Assembly: GCA_003725745.1 (NCBI GenBank)
Contig: RHDP01000001.1
Span: 4,534,501-4,598,500, forward strand
Direction: 5' to 3'
Length of the DNA stretch: 64,000 bases
Origin: Streptomyces sp. I6
Lineage (GTDB): Bacteria; Actinomycetota; Actinomycetes; Streptomycetales; Streptomycetaceae
The number at the start of each line of letters is the position of its first letter. Position 1 is the stretch's first letter. The position numbers and the translations under genes are program-made. The notes under the pieces are model-generated. The model worked only from the letters and a program-made list of their open reading frames with translations. It was not told the origin of the DNA and did not search any database. Positions 1 to 8,767 of this stretch are shown here, in pieces.

Positions 1-40
1 CCGTGGACACGGCCACCGGCGCCCCGGCCGGGCTCCGGGC

Positions 41-80
41 CGACCGCGGGTGACCGCGGGTGACCGCGGGTGACCGCGGG
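41..80. repeat. 10-bp tandem repeat, four copies
   Basis: The unit TGACCGCGGG occurs four times head to tail (the first copy starts with C). It lies about 115 bases upstream of the dipeptidase start. No function is apparent; replication slippage in GC-rich DNA is the simplest explanation. Confidence 0.8.
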
Positions 81-195
81 TCCGGTGGCCCCCGTCCGGC
101 ACTCCGTCCGCCCCCGGGCCGGTGCCCCCGGCCCCGGCCCGTCCCCGACCGGGCGGTCGGCGGGACCGCTCCCGGCGCCGGATAGGCTCGAGGCC

Positions 196-1616
196 ATGAG
201 CGACACCCCGGACGACGCCGTCCGTACGTACATAGCGGAGCACCGCGCGGCCTTCCTCGGCGACCTCGCCGAATGGCTCCGCATCCCGTCCGTCTCCGCG
301 CAGCCGGAGCACGACGAGGACGTACGGCGCAGCGCGCAGTGGCTGGCGGCGAAGCTCCGGGACACCGGCTTCCCGACCGCCGAGGTCTGGGAGGTCCCCC
401 CGGCCGCGCCGGGTGCCGCGCAGGGGCCCCGGCCGTCTTCGCCGAGTGGCCGTCCGGCGACCCGGACGCGCCCACGGTGCTCGTCTACGGCCACCACGAC
501 GTGCAGCCCGCCGCCCGGGAGGACGGCTGGGACACCGACCCCTTCGAGCCGGTGGTGAGGGACGGGCGGATGTACGGCCGAGGCGCCGCCGACGACAAGG
601 GCCAGGTCCTCTTCCACACCCTCGGCGTGCGCGCCCACCTGGCCGCCACCGGCCGCACGAGCCCGGCGGTGAACCTCAAGCTCCTCGTCGAGGGCGAGGA
701 GGAGTCCGGCTCACCGCACTTCCGTGCCCTGGTCGAGCAGCGCCGGGACCGGCTCGCCGCCGATGTCGTGATCGTCTCCGACACGGGCATGTGGTCGGAG
801 ACGACCCCCACCGTGTGCACCGGCATGCGCGGTCTCGCCGACTGCGAGATCACCCTGTACGGACCGGACCAGGACATCCACTCCGGTTCCTTCGGTGGTG
901 CCGTGCCCAACCCGGCCACCGTCGCCGCCCGGATCGTCGCGGCGCTGCACGACGAGAACGAGCGGGTGGCGGTGCCCGGGTTCTACGACGGTGTCCGCGA
1001 GCTGACCGCGACCGAGCGCGAACTCCTCGCCGAGCTGCCGTTCGACGAGTCCGAGTGGCTGCGCGCGGCCAGGTCGTACGGGACGCTCGGCGAGGCGGGC
1101 CACACCACCCTGGAGCGGGTCTGGGCCCGCCCGACCGCCGAGGTCAACGGCATGGGCGGCGGCTACCAGGGGCCGGGAGGCAAGACGATCATTCCGGCCT
1201 CGGCCCGGCTGAAGCTCTCCTTCCGGCTGGTCGCCGGTCAGGACCCGGACCGGGTGGAGGACGCGGTGCGCACCTGGGTCGCGTCCAGGGTGCCCTCGGG
1301 CATCCGCCATGAGATCGCCTTCGGCGCGGCGACCCGGCCCTGCCTGACGCCCCTGGACCATCCCGCCCTGAGGTCGCTCGCCCGGTCGATGAGCCGCGCC
1401 TTCGACGGGCAGAAGGTCCGCTTCACGCGGGAGGGCGGGTCGGGGCCCGCCGCCGACCTCCAGGACGTGCTCGGTGCCGCGGTCCTGTTCCTCGGCGTTT
1501 CCGTACCGTCCGACGGCTGGCACGCGCCCAACGAGAAGGTCGAGCTGGCCCTGCTGCTGAAGGGCGTCGAAACCGCCGCGTACCTGTGGGGCGACCTGCC
1601 CGGCGCCCTCCACTGA
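196..1616 (+). CDS. M20 family dipeptidase (frame break near 396-425)
   Basis: Zinc-dependent cytoplasmic peptidase of the M20 (dipeptidase/CNDP-like) family, expected to cleave dipeptides or remove a terminal residue. The ATG at 196 opens MSDTPDDAVRTYIAEHR, but this frame stops making sense near 410, and the conserved protein continues one frame over from GAPAVFAEWPSG. Visible family motifs are the metal-site HHDVQP, the bridging aspartate in GRGAADDKGQ, and the catalytic pair in EGEEESGS. A late HAPNEK supplies a zinc histidine. Restored length is about 473 residues, normal for the family. The break is equivalent to one missing base, either in the C run 396-401 or near the G/C runs at 423-430. 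Gene and family are secure; the natural substrate is not. Confidence 0.9.
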
Positions 1617-1682
1617 CAGACAGCCGGTCATGCGCAGAGAACCGACCGGGAACCGGCCAATCCGGGGGAGTGGGAAGCACCT

Positions 1683-2628
1683 GTGAGCACCTTCGACCAT
1701 GTCGCCGACGGCCGTCCCATCGGCCTCACCGCACCCAGCGGCATCGACCGCGCCGCGCACCACCGACTCGACGAGGCCTGGCTGGCGGCGGCGTGGAGCC
1801 ACCCGACGACGCGGGTGTTCGTCGTCTCCGGCGGGCAGGTACTGGTCGACGACACCCCCGACGGCCGTACCGAGCTGGTCACGACCCCGGCCTTCGAGGC
1901 ACCCCCACCGAGACCCACCGGTACTTCCTCGGCACCGACGAGGACGGCGTCAGCTACTTCGCGCTGCAGAAGGACTCGCTGCCGGGCCGTATGGACCAGT
2001 CCGCCCGCCCCGCCGGGCTGCGCGAGGCCGGTCTGCTGCTGCCCCCAGAGACGCGGGACTGATGGTCCACGCGGTGGCTCTGGAGAACTGGCAGCGGCTC
2101 CACCGTTTCTGTTCCCGCTGCGGCGAGCGGACCGTCATCGCGGCCGCCGGGCACATCCGCCGCTGCCCGGCCTGCGGCGCCGAGCACTACCCGCGCACGG
2201 ACCCCGCCGTGATCATGCTCGTCACGGACGAGGAGGACCGGGCGCTGCTCGGCCGGCAGGTCCACTGGCCGGAAGGCCGCTTCTCCACGCTCGCGGGCTT
2301 CGTCGAGCCCGGTGAGTCGATCGAGCAGTCGGTGATCCGGGAGGTGTACGAGGAGGCCGGCGTCACGGTCGGCGAGGTCGAGTACGTCGCAAGTCAGCCG
2401 TGGCCCTTCCCTTACAGCCTGATGCTCGGTTTCACGGCCCGCGCCACCTCGTCCGAGGTCTCGGTGGACGGCGAGGAGATCCAGGAGGCCCGCTGGTTCT
2501 CCCGGGAGGACCTGCGGGCGGCCTTCGAGTCGGGGGAAGTCCTCCCTCCGTACGGGATCTCGATCGCCTCCCGGCTGATAGAGCTCTGGTACGGCAAGCC
2601 GCTGCCGAAGCCGGGTCCCCCCGCCTGA
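1683..2628 (+). CDS. nudC: NAD(+)/NADH diphosphatase NudC (two frame breaks)
   Basis: Nudix hydrolase that cleaves NADH to NMNH and AMP and, in NudC enzymes generally, removes NAD caps from RNA. The GTG at 1683 gives MSTFDHVADGRPIGL. The N-terminal domain is followed by a zinc ribbon (FCSRCGE and RRCPACGAEHYPR) and a Nudix box running from GFVEPGESIEQSVIREV into YEEAG. The NudC signature SQPWPFPYSLM follows. Conserved protein moves frame twice, each time as if one C were missing: in the C run at 1902-1906 and in the C run at 2042-2046. Restored length is about 315 residues. The order nudC, mycoredoxin, uvrD2 is also found in mycobacteria, which supports the call. Confidence 0.92.
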
Positions 2629-2894
2629 CGCCGTTCGTGTGCGGCCGGGCCCTCTGAGGCCGCGCCCCGGGCCGAGGCTCCCGCCTGGCGCCCTGGCCGA
2701 GGCTCCCGCCTGAGGCTGCTCGCCCTCGGTCAGCTCCGAGAGTCCGCGTCCTGGGCCAGGCTTCCGTCGGGGGCCCTTCGCCCTCCGTACCCCGGGGCGG
2801 CGCGGGGGTGTGTCCGGCGCAGCGGTTCCGGCACGACGACGCCCCCTCCGGTGTTCTGCGTCCGAGGGGGGCGTGACGGGTGCGGGCCGGTGCG
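2629..2894. other. intergenic region with imperfect repeats
   Basis: Between convergent nudC and the mycoredoxin gene. It holds repeats of GCCGAGGCTCCCGCCTG (two close copies) and the terminator listed separately. No gene is supported on either strand. Confidence 0.6.
2839..2874. terminator. bidirectional hairpin terminator, nudC/mycoredoxin
   Basis: A stem of ACGCCCCCTC against GAGGGGGGCGT encloses a loop of about 15 bases between two convergent genes. There is no clear T tract, as is usual in Streptomyces. It could serve both transcripts. Confidence 0.6.
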
Positions 2895-3152
2895 TCAGAT
2901 CGCGAGGGCCTGCTTCACCTGGGCCAGGCTGGGGTTCGTCATGACGATGTTCTCGCCGCCGTTGGGCGGCACCACGAGGACGGTCGGGACGGTCTGGTTG
3001 CCGTTGTTCGCCTTCTCGACGAACGCGGCCGACTGCGGGTCCTCCTCGATGTTGATCTCGACGTACGAGATCCCCTCGCGGTCCAGCTGGCCCTTCAGCC
3101 GCCGGCAGTAGCCGCACCAGGTGGTGCTGTACATCGTCAGAGTGCCCTGCAT
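2895..3152 (-). CDS. mrx1: mycoredoxin (Mrx1-type glutaredoxin-fold protein)
   Basis: Small thiol-disulfide oxidoreductase that reduces mycothiol mixed disulfides in actinobacteria. The ATG at 3152 follows a GAGAGAG ribosome site and gives 85 residues, the family length. The redox motif CGYC sits near residues 13-16 (TTWCGYCRRL). TVPTVLV carries the cis-proline, and a glutaredoxin-like TNPS lies near the C-terminus. It is divergent from uvrD2. A sequence GGAAT-N18-GTT, the consensus I know for sigma-R promoters, lies 60-90 bases upstream on this strand, fitting membership of the disulfide-stress regulon run by sigR at 37.5 kb. Mycobacterial Mrx1 has the same CGYC motif and the same neighbours. 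Confidence 0.93.
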   Translation of the reverse strand: MQGTLTMYSTTWCGYCRRLKGQLDREGISYVEINIEEDPQSAAFVEKANNGNQTVPTVLVVPPNGGENIVMTNPSLAQVKQALAI

Positions 3153-3214
3153 GTCTCTCTCCCGCTTCTCTGGGCCGGTGGGGGTGGGTGCCCCCACGGG
3201 GTTTCCGGGTGGTG

Positions 3215-3240
3215 AACGTACGCGGCCCCGCCGCCATTCC
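3215..3240 (-). promoter_or_regulatory. sigma-R type promoter for mycoredoxin
   Basis: Read on the minus strand, GGAAT (3236-3240) is followed after exactly 18 bases by GTT (3215-3217). This is the published sigma-R consensus of Streptomyces. The start codon is about 55 bases further on. Confidence 0.75.
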
Positions 3241-3399
3241 CGGTGCGGGGTACCCCGGGTGCGCAGGTACGGCATGCTCCCGTACCGCTGGGGTGCTCCC
3301 GTACCGCCGGTGCCGGTGCCGGTGCCACCGGTACGACCAATCCCCTGCCACTGTGGACAACCGTCCCGGTGATCTCGCGGTACCTGGCAGCATGGCGGG

Positions 3400-5573
3400 G
3401 TGACAGCAGCAACGCACTCCTCTCTCTTCCCTCCGGTCCCCGAGTCCGCGGACGCGGTGCTGGACGGGCTCGACCCCGAGCAGCGGGCGGTCGCGACGGC
3501 CCTGACCGGCCCGGTGTGCGTCCTGGCCGGCGCCGGCACGGGCAAGACACGGGCGATCACTCATCGCATCGCCTACGGAGTGCGGGCCGGGATACTCCAG
3601 CCGGCGAGTGTGCTGGCCGTCACGTTCACCAACCGCGCGGCGGGGGAGATGCGGGGCCGGCTGCGGCAACTCGGCGCGGGGGGTGTGCAGGCCCGGACCT
3701 TCCACTCGGCGGCACTGCGGCAGCTCCAGTACTTCTGGCCGAAAGTCGTCGGCGGGGAGGTGCCGAGGCTGCTGGAGCGCAAGATCCAGCTCGTCGCCGA
3801 GGCGGCCGCTCGCTGCCGTGTCAGGCTCGACCGCAATGAGCTGAGGGACGTGACCAGCGAGATCGAGTGGGCCAAGGTCACCCAGACCGTCCCCGCCGAC
3901 TATCCGGCCGCCGTCGCCAAGTCCCTCAGGGACGCCCCGCGAGACCCCGCGGAGATCGGCCAGATCTATGCGCTGTACGAGCAGCTGAAGCGCGACCGCT
4001 CGATGATCGACTTCGAGGACGTCCTGCTGCTCACGGTCGGCATCCTCCAGGACCGGCACGACATCGCCGACCAGATCCGCCGTCAGTACCAGCACTTCGT
4101 GGTGGACGAGTACCAGGACGTGTCGCCGCTCCAGCAGCGGCTGCTGGAGCTGTGGCTCGGAGACCGGGAGAGCCTGTGCGTCGTCGGGGACGCCAGCCAG
4201 ACGATCTACTCCTTCACCGGAGCCACCCCCGACCATCTGCTGAACTTCCGCACCCGCCACCCCCAGGCGACGGTGGTGAAGCTCGTGCGCGACTACCGGT
4301 CGACCCCGCAGGTGGTCCATCTGGCCAACGGCCTGCTGGGGCAGGCTCGCGGCCGTGCCGCCGAGCACCGGCTGGAGCTGGTCTCGCAGCGCGACCCCGG
4401 CCCCGAGCCGTCCTACACGGAGTACGCGGACGAGCCCGCCGAGGCCGAGGGCACCGCCGGCCGGATCCGCGATCTGATCGCCGCGGGCGTCCCGGCCGGT
4501 GAGATCGCCGTGCTGTTCCGGGTCAACGCCCAGTCCGAGGTCTACGAGCAGGCCCTCGCCGACGCGGGCGTGCCCTACCAGCTGCGCGGAGCGGAGCGGT
4601 TCTTCGAACGCGCCGAAGTCCGGGAGGCCGGCGTCGCCCTCCGGGGAGCGGCCCGCGCCGGGGGGAACGACGCCCTGCTGGACGACGCGGAGGACCTGCC
4701 GTCGCAGGTCCGGGCGGTGCTGTCCACCAAGGGCTGGACCGACGAGCCGCCCGCCGGTTCGGGTGCGGTGCGCGACCGCTGGGAGTCGCTGGCCGCCCTC
4801 GTCCGGCTGGCCGAGGACTTCGCCCGCGGCAGGCCCGGGGCCGGACTCGCCGAGCTGGTCGCCGAGCTCAACGAGCGCGCCGCGGCCCAGCACGCCCCGG
4901 CCGTCCAGGGGGTCACCCTGGCCTCGCTCCACTCGGCCAAGGGACTGGAGTGGGACGCCGTGTTCCTGGTCGGGCTCACCGAGGGGATGATGCCGATCAC
5001 CTATGCCAAGACCGAGGAGCAGGTCGAGGAGGAGTGCCGGCTCCTGTACGTCGGTGTCACCCGCGCCCGGCTCCATCTGTCGCTGTCCTGGGCGCTGTCC
5101 CGCGCACCCGGGGGACGTGCCTCCCGACGCCCCACCCGCTTCCTGAACGGGCTCAGGCCCGGCTCCGCGGCCTCCGGCCCCGAGCGGCCGGCGGTGCCGG
5201 AGGCGTCGAGCGCGGTGACACGGGTCGGCGGAAGCGCCGCGGCCCGGTGCTGTGCCGGGTGTGCGGCAAGACGCTGACCGACGCCGGCGAGATGAAGCTG
5301 ATGCGCTGCGAGGACTGCCCCTCCGACATGGACGAGGCGCTGTACGAGCGGCTGCGTGAGTGGCGCTCCGGGCAGGCCAGGGAGCTGGGCCAGCCGGCGT
5401 ACTGCGTCTTCACCGACAAGACCCTCATGGCGATCGCCGAGGCCGTGCCCGGCAGCGAGCGGGAGCTTGCCGCGATCTCGGGCGTGGGGGGACGCAAGCT
5501 GGACCGTTTCGGCACCGATGTCCTGGCCATCTGTGCAGGCCAGGAGGTCGGGAGTGGCGAGGAGGACGACTGA
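3400..5573 (+). CDS. uvrD2: ATP-dependent DNA helicase UvrD2 (frame break about 5150-5235)
   Basis: Superfamily 1A helicase. The GTG at 3400 gives MTAATHSSLF. The Walker A AGAGTGKT lies at residues 43-50 and the DEYQD box near residue 235; QTIYSF and a late VTRAR complete the helicase motifs. After the frame break a tetracysteine module (CRVCGK ... MRCEDC) and a C-terminal HRDC domain follow. This is the arrangement that defines mycobacterial UvrD2 as distinct from UvrD1. Restored length is about 724 residues. The break corresponds to one missing base; if it were real, the tetracysteine and HRDC parts would be lost. Neighbours mrx1 and whiB7 match the mycobacterial order. Likely role: unwinding in DNA repair. 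Confidence 0.93.
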
Positions 5574-5587
5574 TGAGAACTCGTCGA

Positions 5588-5626
5588 GAAAATAGTTTGC
5601 GCGCGCGCCAGTCGTCCCCATAGGTT
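5588..5626 (+). promoter_or_regulatory. WhiB7-type promoter of the whiB7 leader
   Basis: TTGCGC (5597-5602) and TAGGTT (5621-5626) are separated by 18 bases. Immediately upstream is an A/T island, GAAAATAGT, unusual in this GC-rich DNA. WhiB7 proteins bind an AT-rich stretch just upstream of the -35 of sigma-A promoters, so this fits autoregulation. The start of transcription would be near 5633, giving a leader of about 600 bases. Confidence 0.65.
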
Positions 5627-5738
5627 CTTAACCACGGGAACGGCGGCTTCTCCGAAGCCCTGTTGCCGTGCTGTACTTATCCGAATACGCGTGATCGGCC
5701 CCGGCCGGTCCCCGAGACGCCGAGAGGAGGCGATTCCA

Positions 5739-6071
5739 GTGATCAGCATCAACATCAGCATCATCCGCGCCACCGCCAAAGTGACCGATCGCTCGGTCGT
5801 CTCCGCCTGCTCGCTCGGCCTCTCCGGTTCGGCGTTCATTGGCACTGGTCTGCCCTGCTCCGCGGCTGCCCGTCCGGTCGTCCTCGGCGCTGGTCTGCCC
5901 GTCCGGGAGCGCAATGAGCGACCGACCAGGGCACTGGAAGCAGCAGCAGTGGCGGCAGAGGCCAAGGCCTATGCCCTCGAGGCGGCCGGTGCCGGAACCC
6001 AGAAGCAGACGACGCAGCACCACACGATGTGGGCCTTCCGTGGGCTCGAACCCTGGAGTGATCCAGCCTGA
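5739..6071 (+). CDS. upstream ORF in the whiB7 leader
   Basis: The GTG at 5739 follows an excellent GAGAGGAGG site with 8-base spacing and opens a 110-codon frame, MISINISIIRATAKVTDRS, ending at TGA 6069-6071. The stop lies inside a 9-bp hairpin (6066-6084) and about 25 bases before the intrinsic terminator at 6096. That geometry suggests a sensor ORF for ribosome-mediated attenuation: antibiotic-stalled ribosomes would change leader folding and let transcription reach whiB7. Leader ORFs controlling whiB7 are described in actinobacteria. The peptide has no recognisable domain, and its sequence may matter less than its translation. Confidence 0.6.
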   Translation: MISINISIIRATAKVTDRSVVSACSLGLSGSAFIGTGLPCSAAARPVVLGAGLPVRERNERPTRALEAAAVAAEAKAYALEAAGAGTQKQTTQHHTMWAFRGLEPWSDPA

Positions 6072-6084
6072 TCCAGGATCAGGC
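6066..6084 (+). promoter_or_regulatory. hairpin at the upstream ORF stop codon
   Basis: GCCTGATCC and GGATCAGGC form a perfect inverted repeat around one base; in practice the inner pairs open to make a loop. The stop codon of the leader ORF is within the 5' arm, so a terminating ribosome would mask it. Probably part of the attenuator switch. Confidence 0.55.
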
Positions 6085-6095
6085 CGGCGCCTTCA

Positions 6096-6138
6096 GGGCC
6101 GCGGAACCCCACCAGGGATCCGCGGCCCTTCTGTTTTC
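6096..6138 (+). terminator. intrinsic terminator (attenuator) before whiB7
   Basis: A perfect 10-bp stem, GGGCCGCGGA (6096-6105) with TCCGCGGCCC (6119-6128), and a 13-base loop are followed by TTCTGTTTT. The U-rich tail is rare in this genome and makes this the most textbook terminator in the window. It lies about 105 bases upstream of the whiB7 start and inside its leader, so it should be conditional. Confidence 0.85.
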
Positions 6139-6240
6139 CCGATGAGGAAACAGAGCGAAGGGGCCTCGGGACCAGCAAGACCCGGTACCAACCGAAGCCC
6201 GGTCCACCGACCGGACAGAACAGACGAGGAAGACACCACC

Positions 6241-6609
6241 GTGCAACTCGAAGCGCACGCCCCGTCCGTACCGCCTTCCCAGACGATCCCCCCGCCCGGC
6301 CCCACGGAGGACTCCACCTTGACCCCCCTCACCACGCTCACCGCGCTCGACGACGCCATCGAGAGCCTCGGCGCACCCGTCCCCTGCCGTTCCTACGACC
6401 CGGAGGTCTTCTTCGCCGAGTCGCCGGCGGACGTCGAGTACGCCAAGTCCCTCTGCCGCACCTGCCCGCTGGTCGAGGCCTGCCTCGCCGGTGCCAAGGA
6501 GCGGCGTGAGCCCTGGGGCGTCTGGGGCGGAGAGCTCTTCGTCCAGGGTGTGGTCGTCGCCCGCAAGCGGCCGCGTGGCCGCCCGCGCAAGAACCCGGTA
6601 GCGGCATGA
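6241..6609 (+). CDS. whiB7: WhiB7/WblC redox-sensing transcription factor
   Basis: Iron-sulfur WhiB-family regulator that activates intrinsic antibiotic-resistance genes by binding region 4 of the principal sigma factor. The start GTG 6241 gives 122 residues. Cluster cysteines are C49, C72, C75 and C81 (CRTC plus two single cysteines). The WhiB turn GVWGG is at 93-97, and the C-terminal AT-hook RGRPRK at 112-117 separates WhiB7 from other WhiB proteins. Position next to uvrD2 is the same as in M. tuberculosis. Expression is probably set by the attenuator leader and AT-rich promoter described above. Confidence 0.95.
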   Translation: MQLEAHAPSVPPSQTIPPPGPTEDSTLTPLTTLTALDDAIESLGAPVPCRSYDPEVFFAESPADVEYAKSLCRTCPLVEACLAGAKERREPWGVWGGELFVQGVVVARKRPRGRPRKNPVAA

Positions 6610-6932
6610 GCGCGCATCCGGGAACCGTCGACCGACCCCTTACGCACGATCCCCAGAAGCAGGCCCCGATGACCTCTTCCACCAGCGAGCCGTCCGGTTC
6701 CGCGACCCCGTACGTCACCACCATCGGCGCGAACGCCTCGCGTCAGAACAGGACCCGTGAGATGCAACTCATCCCAGAAGCCCTGGCCCGTGCGCATATG
6801 CACGAGCGCCTGCGCGAAGCGGAAGCGGAGCGCCGGGCCGTGCGCCTGGCGGCCGCTCGGCGGATGCAGCGGCGTGCCGAGCGCGCGTCCCTGCGCGCCC
6901 GCCGCGCGCTGGCCATGGCCGTCATGCAGTAG
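6606..6932 (+). CDS. conserved basic hypothetical protein downstream of whiB7
   Basis: I do not recognise a domain. The frame starts at ATG 6606, overlapping the whiB7 stop (ATGA), and encodes 108 residues. An internal ATG at 6669, giving 87 residues, is an equally plausible start because both have weak ribosome sites. The C-terminal half is one long basic, alanine/arginine-rich predicted helix (RMQRRAERASLRARRALAMA). Tight overlap suggests co-transcription with whiB7. A strong hairpin follows the stop. Confidence 0.6.
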   Translation: MSAHPGTVDRPLTHDPQKQAPMTSSTSEPSGSATPYVTTIGANASRQNRTREMQLIPEALARAHMHERLREAEAERRAVRLAAARRMQRRAERASLRARRALAMAVMQ

Positions 6933-6941
6933 TCCGGCCGT

Positions 6942-6968
6942 CAGGCCTCCGCAGTCGACGGAGGCCTG
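6942..6968 (+). terminator. hairpin after the whiB7 operon
   Basis: CAGGCCTCCG and CGGAGGCCTG form a perfect 10-bp stem with a 7-base loop just downstream of the stop at 6932. Confidence 0.65.
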
Positions 6969-6991
6969 GCCGTCCCCATGCCCGGCGCCTC

Positions 6992-7025
6992 CCGTGGGGG
7001 CCGGTCCTCGGACCGGCCCCCACGG
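6992..7025. terminator. second strong hairpin
   Basis: A perfect 16-bp inverted repeat starts CCGTGGGGGCCGG, with a 2-base centre. It stands just before the small zinc-ribbon gene and probably reinforces termination of the whiB7 transcript. Confidence 0.6.
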
Positions 7026-7066
7026 TGCGTTGTCCCGTCCCGAGCGCCGCCCGGGGTTATCGTCAC

Positions 7067-7267
7067 GTGGTGGACGAACAGACTCATCACCCTGCCCAGC
7101 CGGGTGCCGAGAACGTCGTGTGTTCCCGGTGCGGCGCGGTCGCCGAGGGTACTCCTCCCACCTGGACCTGCTCCGTGGAGAGCGGTCGCCGGCACTACTT
7201 CTGCGAGGAGTGCGCTCGGGCCAACATCAGGTCCATCGAGGGACGGCTCGACTCGTCCTGGTGGTGA
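7067..7267 (+). CDS. small protein with two CxxC pairs (zinc-ribbon-like)
   Basis: About 66 residues from tandem GTG codons at 7067/7070 (MVDEQTHHPAQ or one codon shorter). CSRCG near the N-terminus and CEECA near residue 49 can form a four-cysteine zinc site. TWTCS supplies a further cysteine. Function unknown; small four-cysteine proteins of this kind are common hypotheticals in Streptomyces. It converges on the AarF kinase gene. Confidence 0.65.
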   Translation: MVDEQTHHPAQPGAENVVCSRCGAVAEGTPPTWTCSVESGRRHYFCEECARANIRSIEGRLDSSWW

Positions 7268-7363
7268 CCGGCCCCTCCTGCCGGGCCATCCGGATCCCGG
7301 CCGGACGTTCTCCGCCTGCCGGGGGACTGGCCCGGGCCGCCTCCGGGGACGCGCCGGCGCAGG

Positions 7364-8767
7364 TCAGACCTCCGCCGCAGCGCCGCCGGTCTGGGCCCCG
7401 GCCTCGCTGCCGGTCTCGGCGCCGGCGAGGAAGCCGGGCAGCCAGGTCTCGAGTTCGTCCCGGAGCCGCACGGTCGCGTTCAGCTGGCAGAGCACGCCGA
7501 TGGTGCTCAGTGTCACACGGTGGATCAGCAGATAGGACGGCGGCAGATTGAGCTGCTTGCCCAGCTGGTGTGCGGGGGAACGGGGATCCGCTATCCGAGC
7601 CGCCTGGGTGCGCATCCAGCCGCGGGTGAAGGTGAACCGGTCCGCTTCCGCCGGTTCGATGATCGGCAGCAGATACTCCAGCACCGCGTCCGGGTCGAGG
7701 TCGACCGACTCCTTGACGAAGCCCTCCTCGCTCAGCACCCCGTAGACCGCGTCGGCCTCCCCCGCCAGAGTCATCCGGAGCGAATCGCCGATCGTCCGGG
7801 GAAGTCCGCCGGGCAGCCGGTCCACCGTGCCGAAGTCCAGGACGCCGAGCCGCCACCGGGTCGGATCCCCTTCGCCCTCCTCCGCACCGGCCGGGGAGAG
7901 CAGCCGGAAGTTGCCCGGATGCGGATCGGCGTGCAGCAGCCCCGTCCGGGCGGGGCCGGAGAACAGGAACCTGGCCAGCAACTGGCCCGCACGGTCCCGT
8001 TGTTCCTGGGTGCCGTCGCTGATCACCTCTGCCAGCGGAGTGCCGTCCATCCACTCGGTGACCAGCACCTGGTCGGCCTGGTGGACCACGTCGGGCACCA
8101 CCACATCGGGGTCGCCCGCGAACTCCGCGGCGTGCTCCCGCTGGGCCCGGGCCTCCAGCGCGTAGTCCAGCTCCTCCGACACCCGGTCGTGGAGTTCGGC
8201 GATCAGCGGCTTGACGTCCATTCCCGGGATCAGCGGTCCCAGCAGCCTGGCGAACCGGCTCAACTGGGACAGGTCCGAGAGCAGTGCCTCTCCTGCCCCC
8301 GGATACTGGACCTTCACGGCGACCTCGCGCCCGTCGTGCCAGACCGCTCGGTGGACCTGGCCGATGGACGCGGCCGCCGCGGGCCTGTCGTCGAACTCCA
8401 GGAAGAGTCCGCGCCAGTCCCCGCCCAGCCGCTCCGCCAGCGCCTCGTGGACCGTGCGCGCGGGCATCGGGGGAGCGGCGTCCTGGAGTTTGGTGAGCGC
8501 GGCCCGGTAGGGCCCGGCCACCTCCTCGGGCAGGGCCGACTCGAAGACGGACAGGGCCTGCCCGAATTTCATCGCACCGCCCTTCAGCTCACCGAGCACC
8601 CTGAACAACTGCTCCGCCGTGCGCTGCTGCAACTCGCGCGCCACGAGCTCCGCGGACCTGCCGCCGATCCGCTTGCCCAGGCTCCAGGTGGCGCGGCCGG
8701 CGAAACCCAGTGGCAGAGTGGCCAACTTGGCCGTACGGGTGACCGCCTTCCGGGGAAGATCAGACAT
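7364..8767 (-). CDS. AarF/UbiB (ABC1) family atypical kinase
   Basis: ABC1-family protein with a protein-kinase-like fold; relatives support quinone or lipid metabolism, but the actinobacterial substrate is not known. The start ATG 8767 follows GGAGGGG by three bases. The 467 residues include the KxGQ motif (MKFGQALSVFES), AAASIGQVHRA, the lysine of EVAVKVQYPG, HADPHPGNF and the metal-binding VLDFGTVDRLP. The gene overlaps the stop of the upstream ThiF-like gene by eight bases, so the two are probably translated together. The same family lies next to whiB7-uvrD2 in mycobacteria. Confidence 0.92.
   Translation of the reverse strand: MSDLPRKAVTRTAKLATLPLGFAGRATWSLGKRIGGRSAELVARELQQRTAEQLFRVLGELKGGAMKFGQALSVFESALPEEVAGPYRAALTKLQDAAPPMPARTVHEALAERLGGDWRGLFLEFDDRPAAAASIGQVHRAVWHDGREVAVKVQYPGAGEALLSDLSQLSRFARLLGPLIPGMDVKPLIAELHDRVSEELDYALEARAQREHAAEFAGDPDVVVPDVVHQADQVLVTEWMDGTPLAEVISDGTQEQRDRAGQLLARFLFSGPARTGLLHADPHPGNFRLLSPAGAEEGEGDPTRWRLGVLDFGTVDRLPGGLPRTIGDSLRMTLAGEADAVYGVLSEEGFVKESVDLDPDAVLEYLLPIIEPAEADRFTFTRGWMRTQAARIADPRSPAHQLGKQLNLPPSYLLIHRVTLSTIGVLCQLNATVRLRDELETWLPGFLAGAETGSEAGAQTGGAAAEV

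Noticed and set aside
1954-5076. 1040-codon open frame on the minus strand
   Set aside because: It lies opposite nudC and uvrD2, is Arg/Gly/Pro-rich, and only its mycoredoxin-containing portion resembles protein, and that in a different frame. A high-GC shadow.
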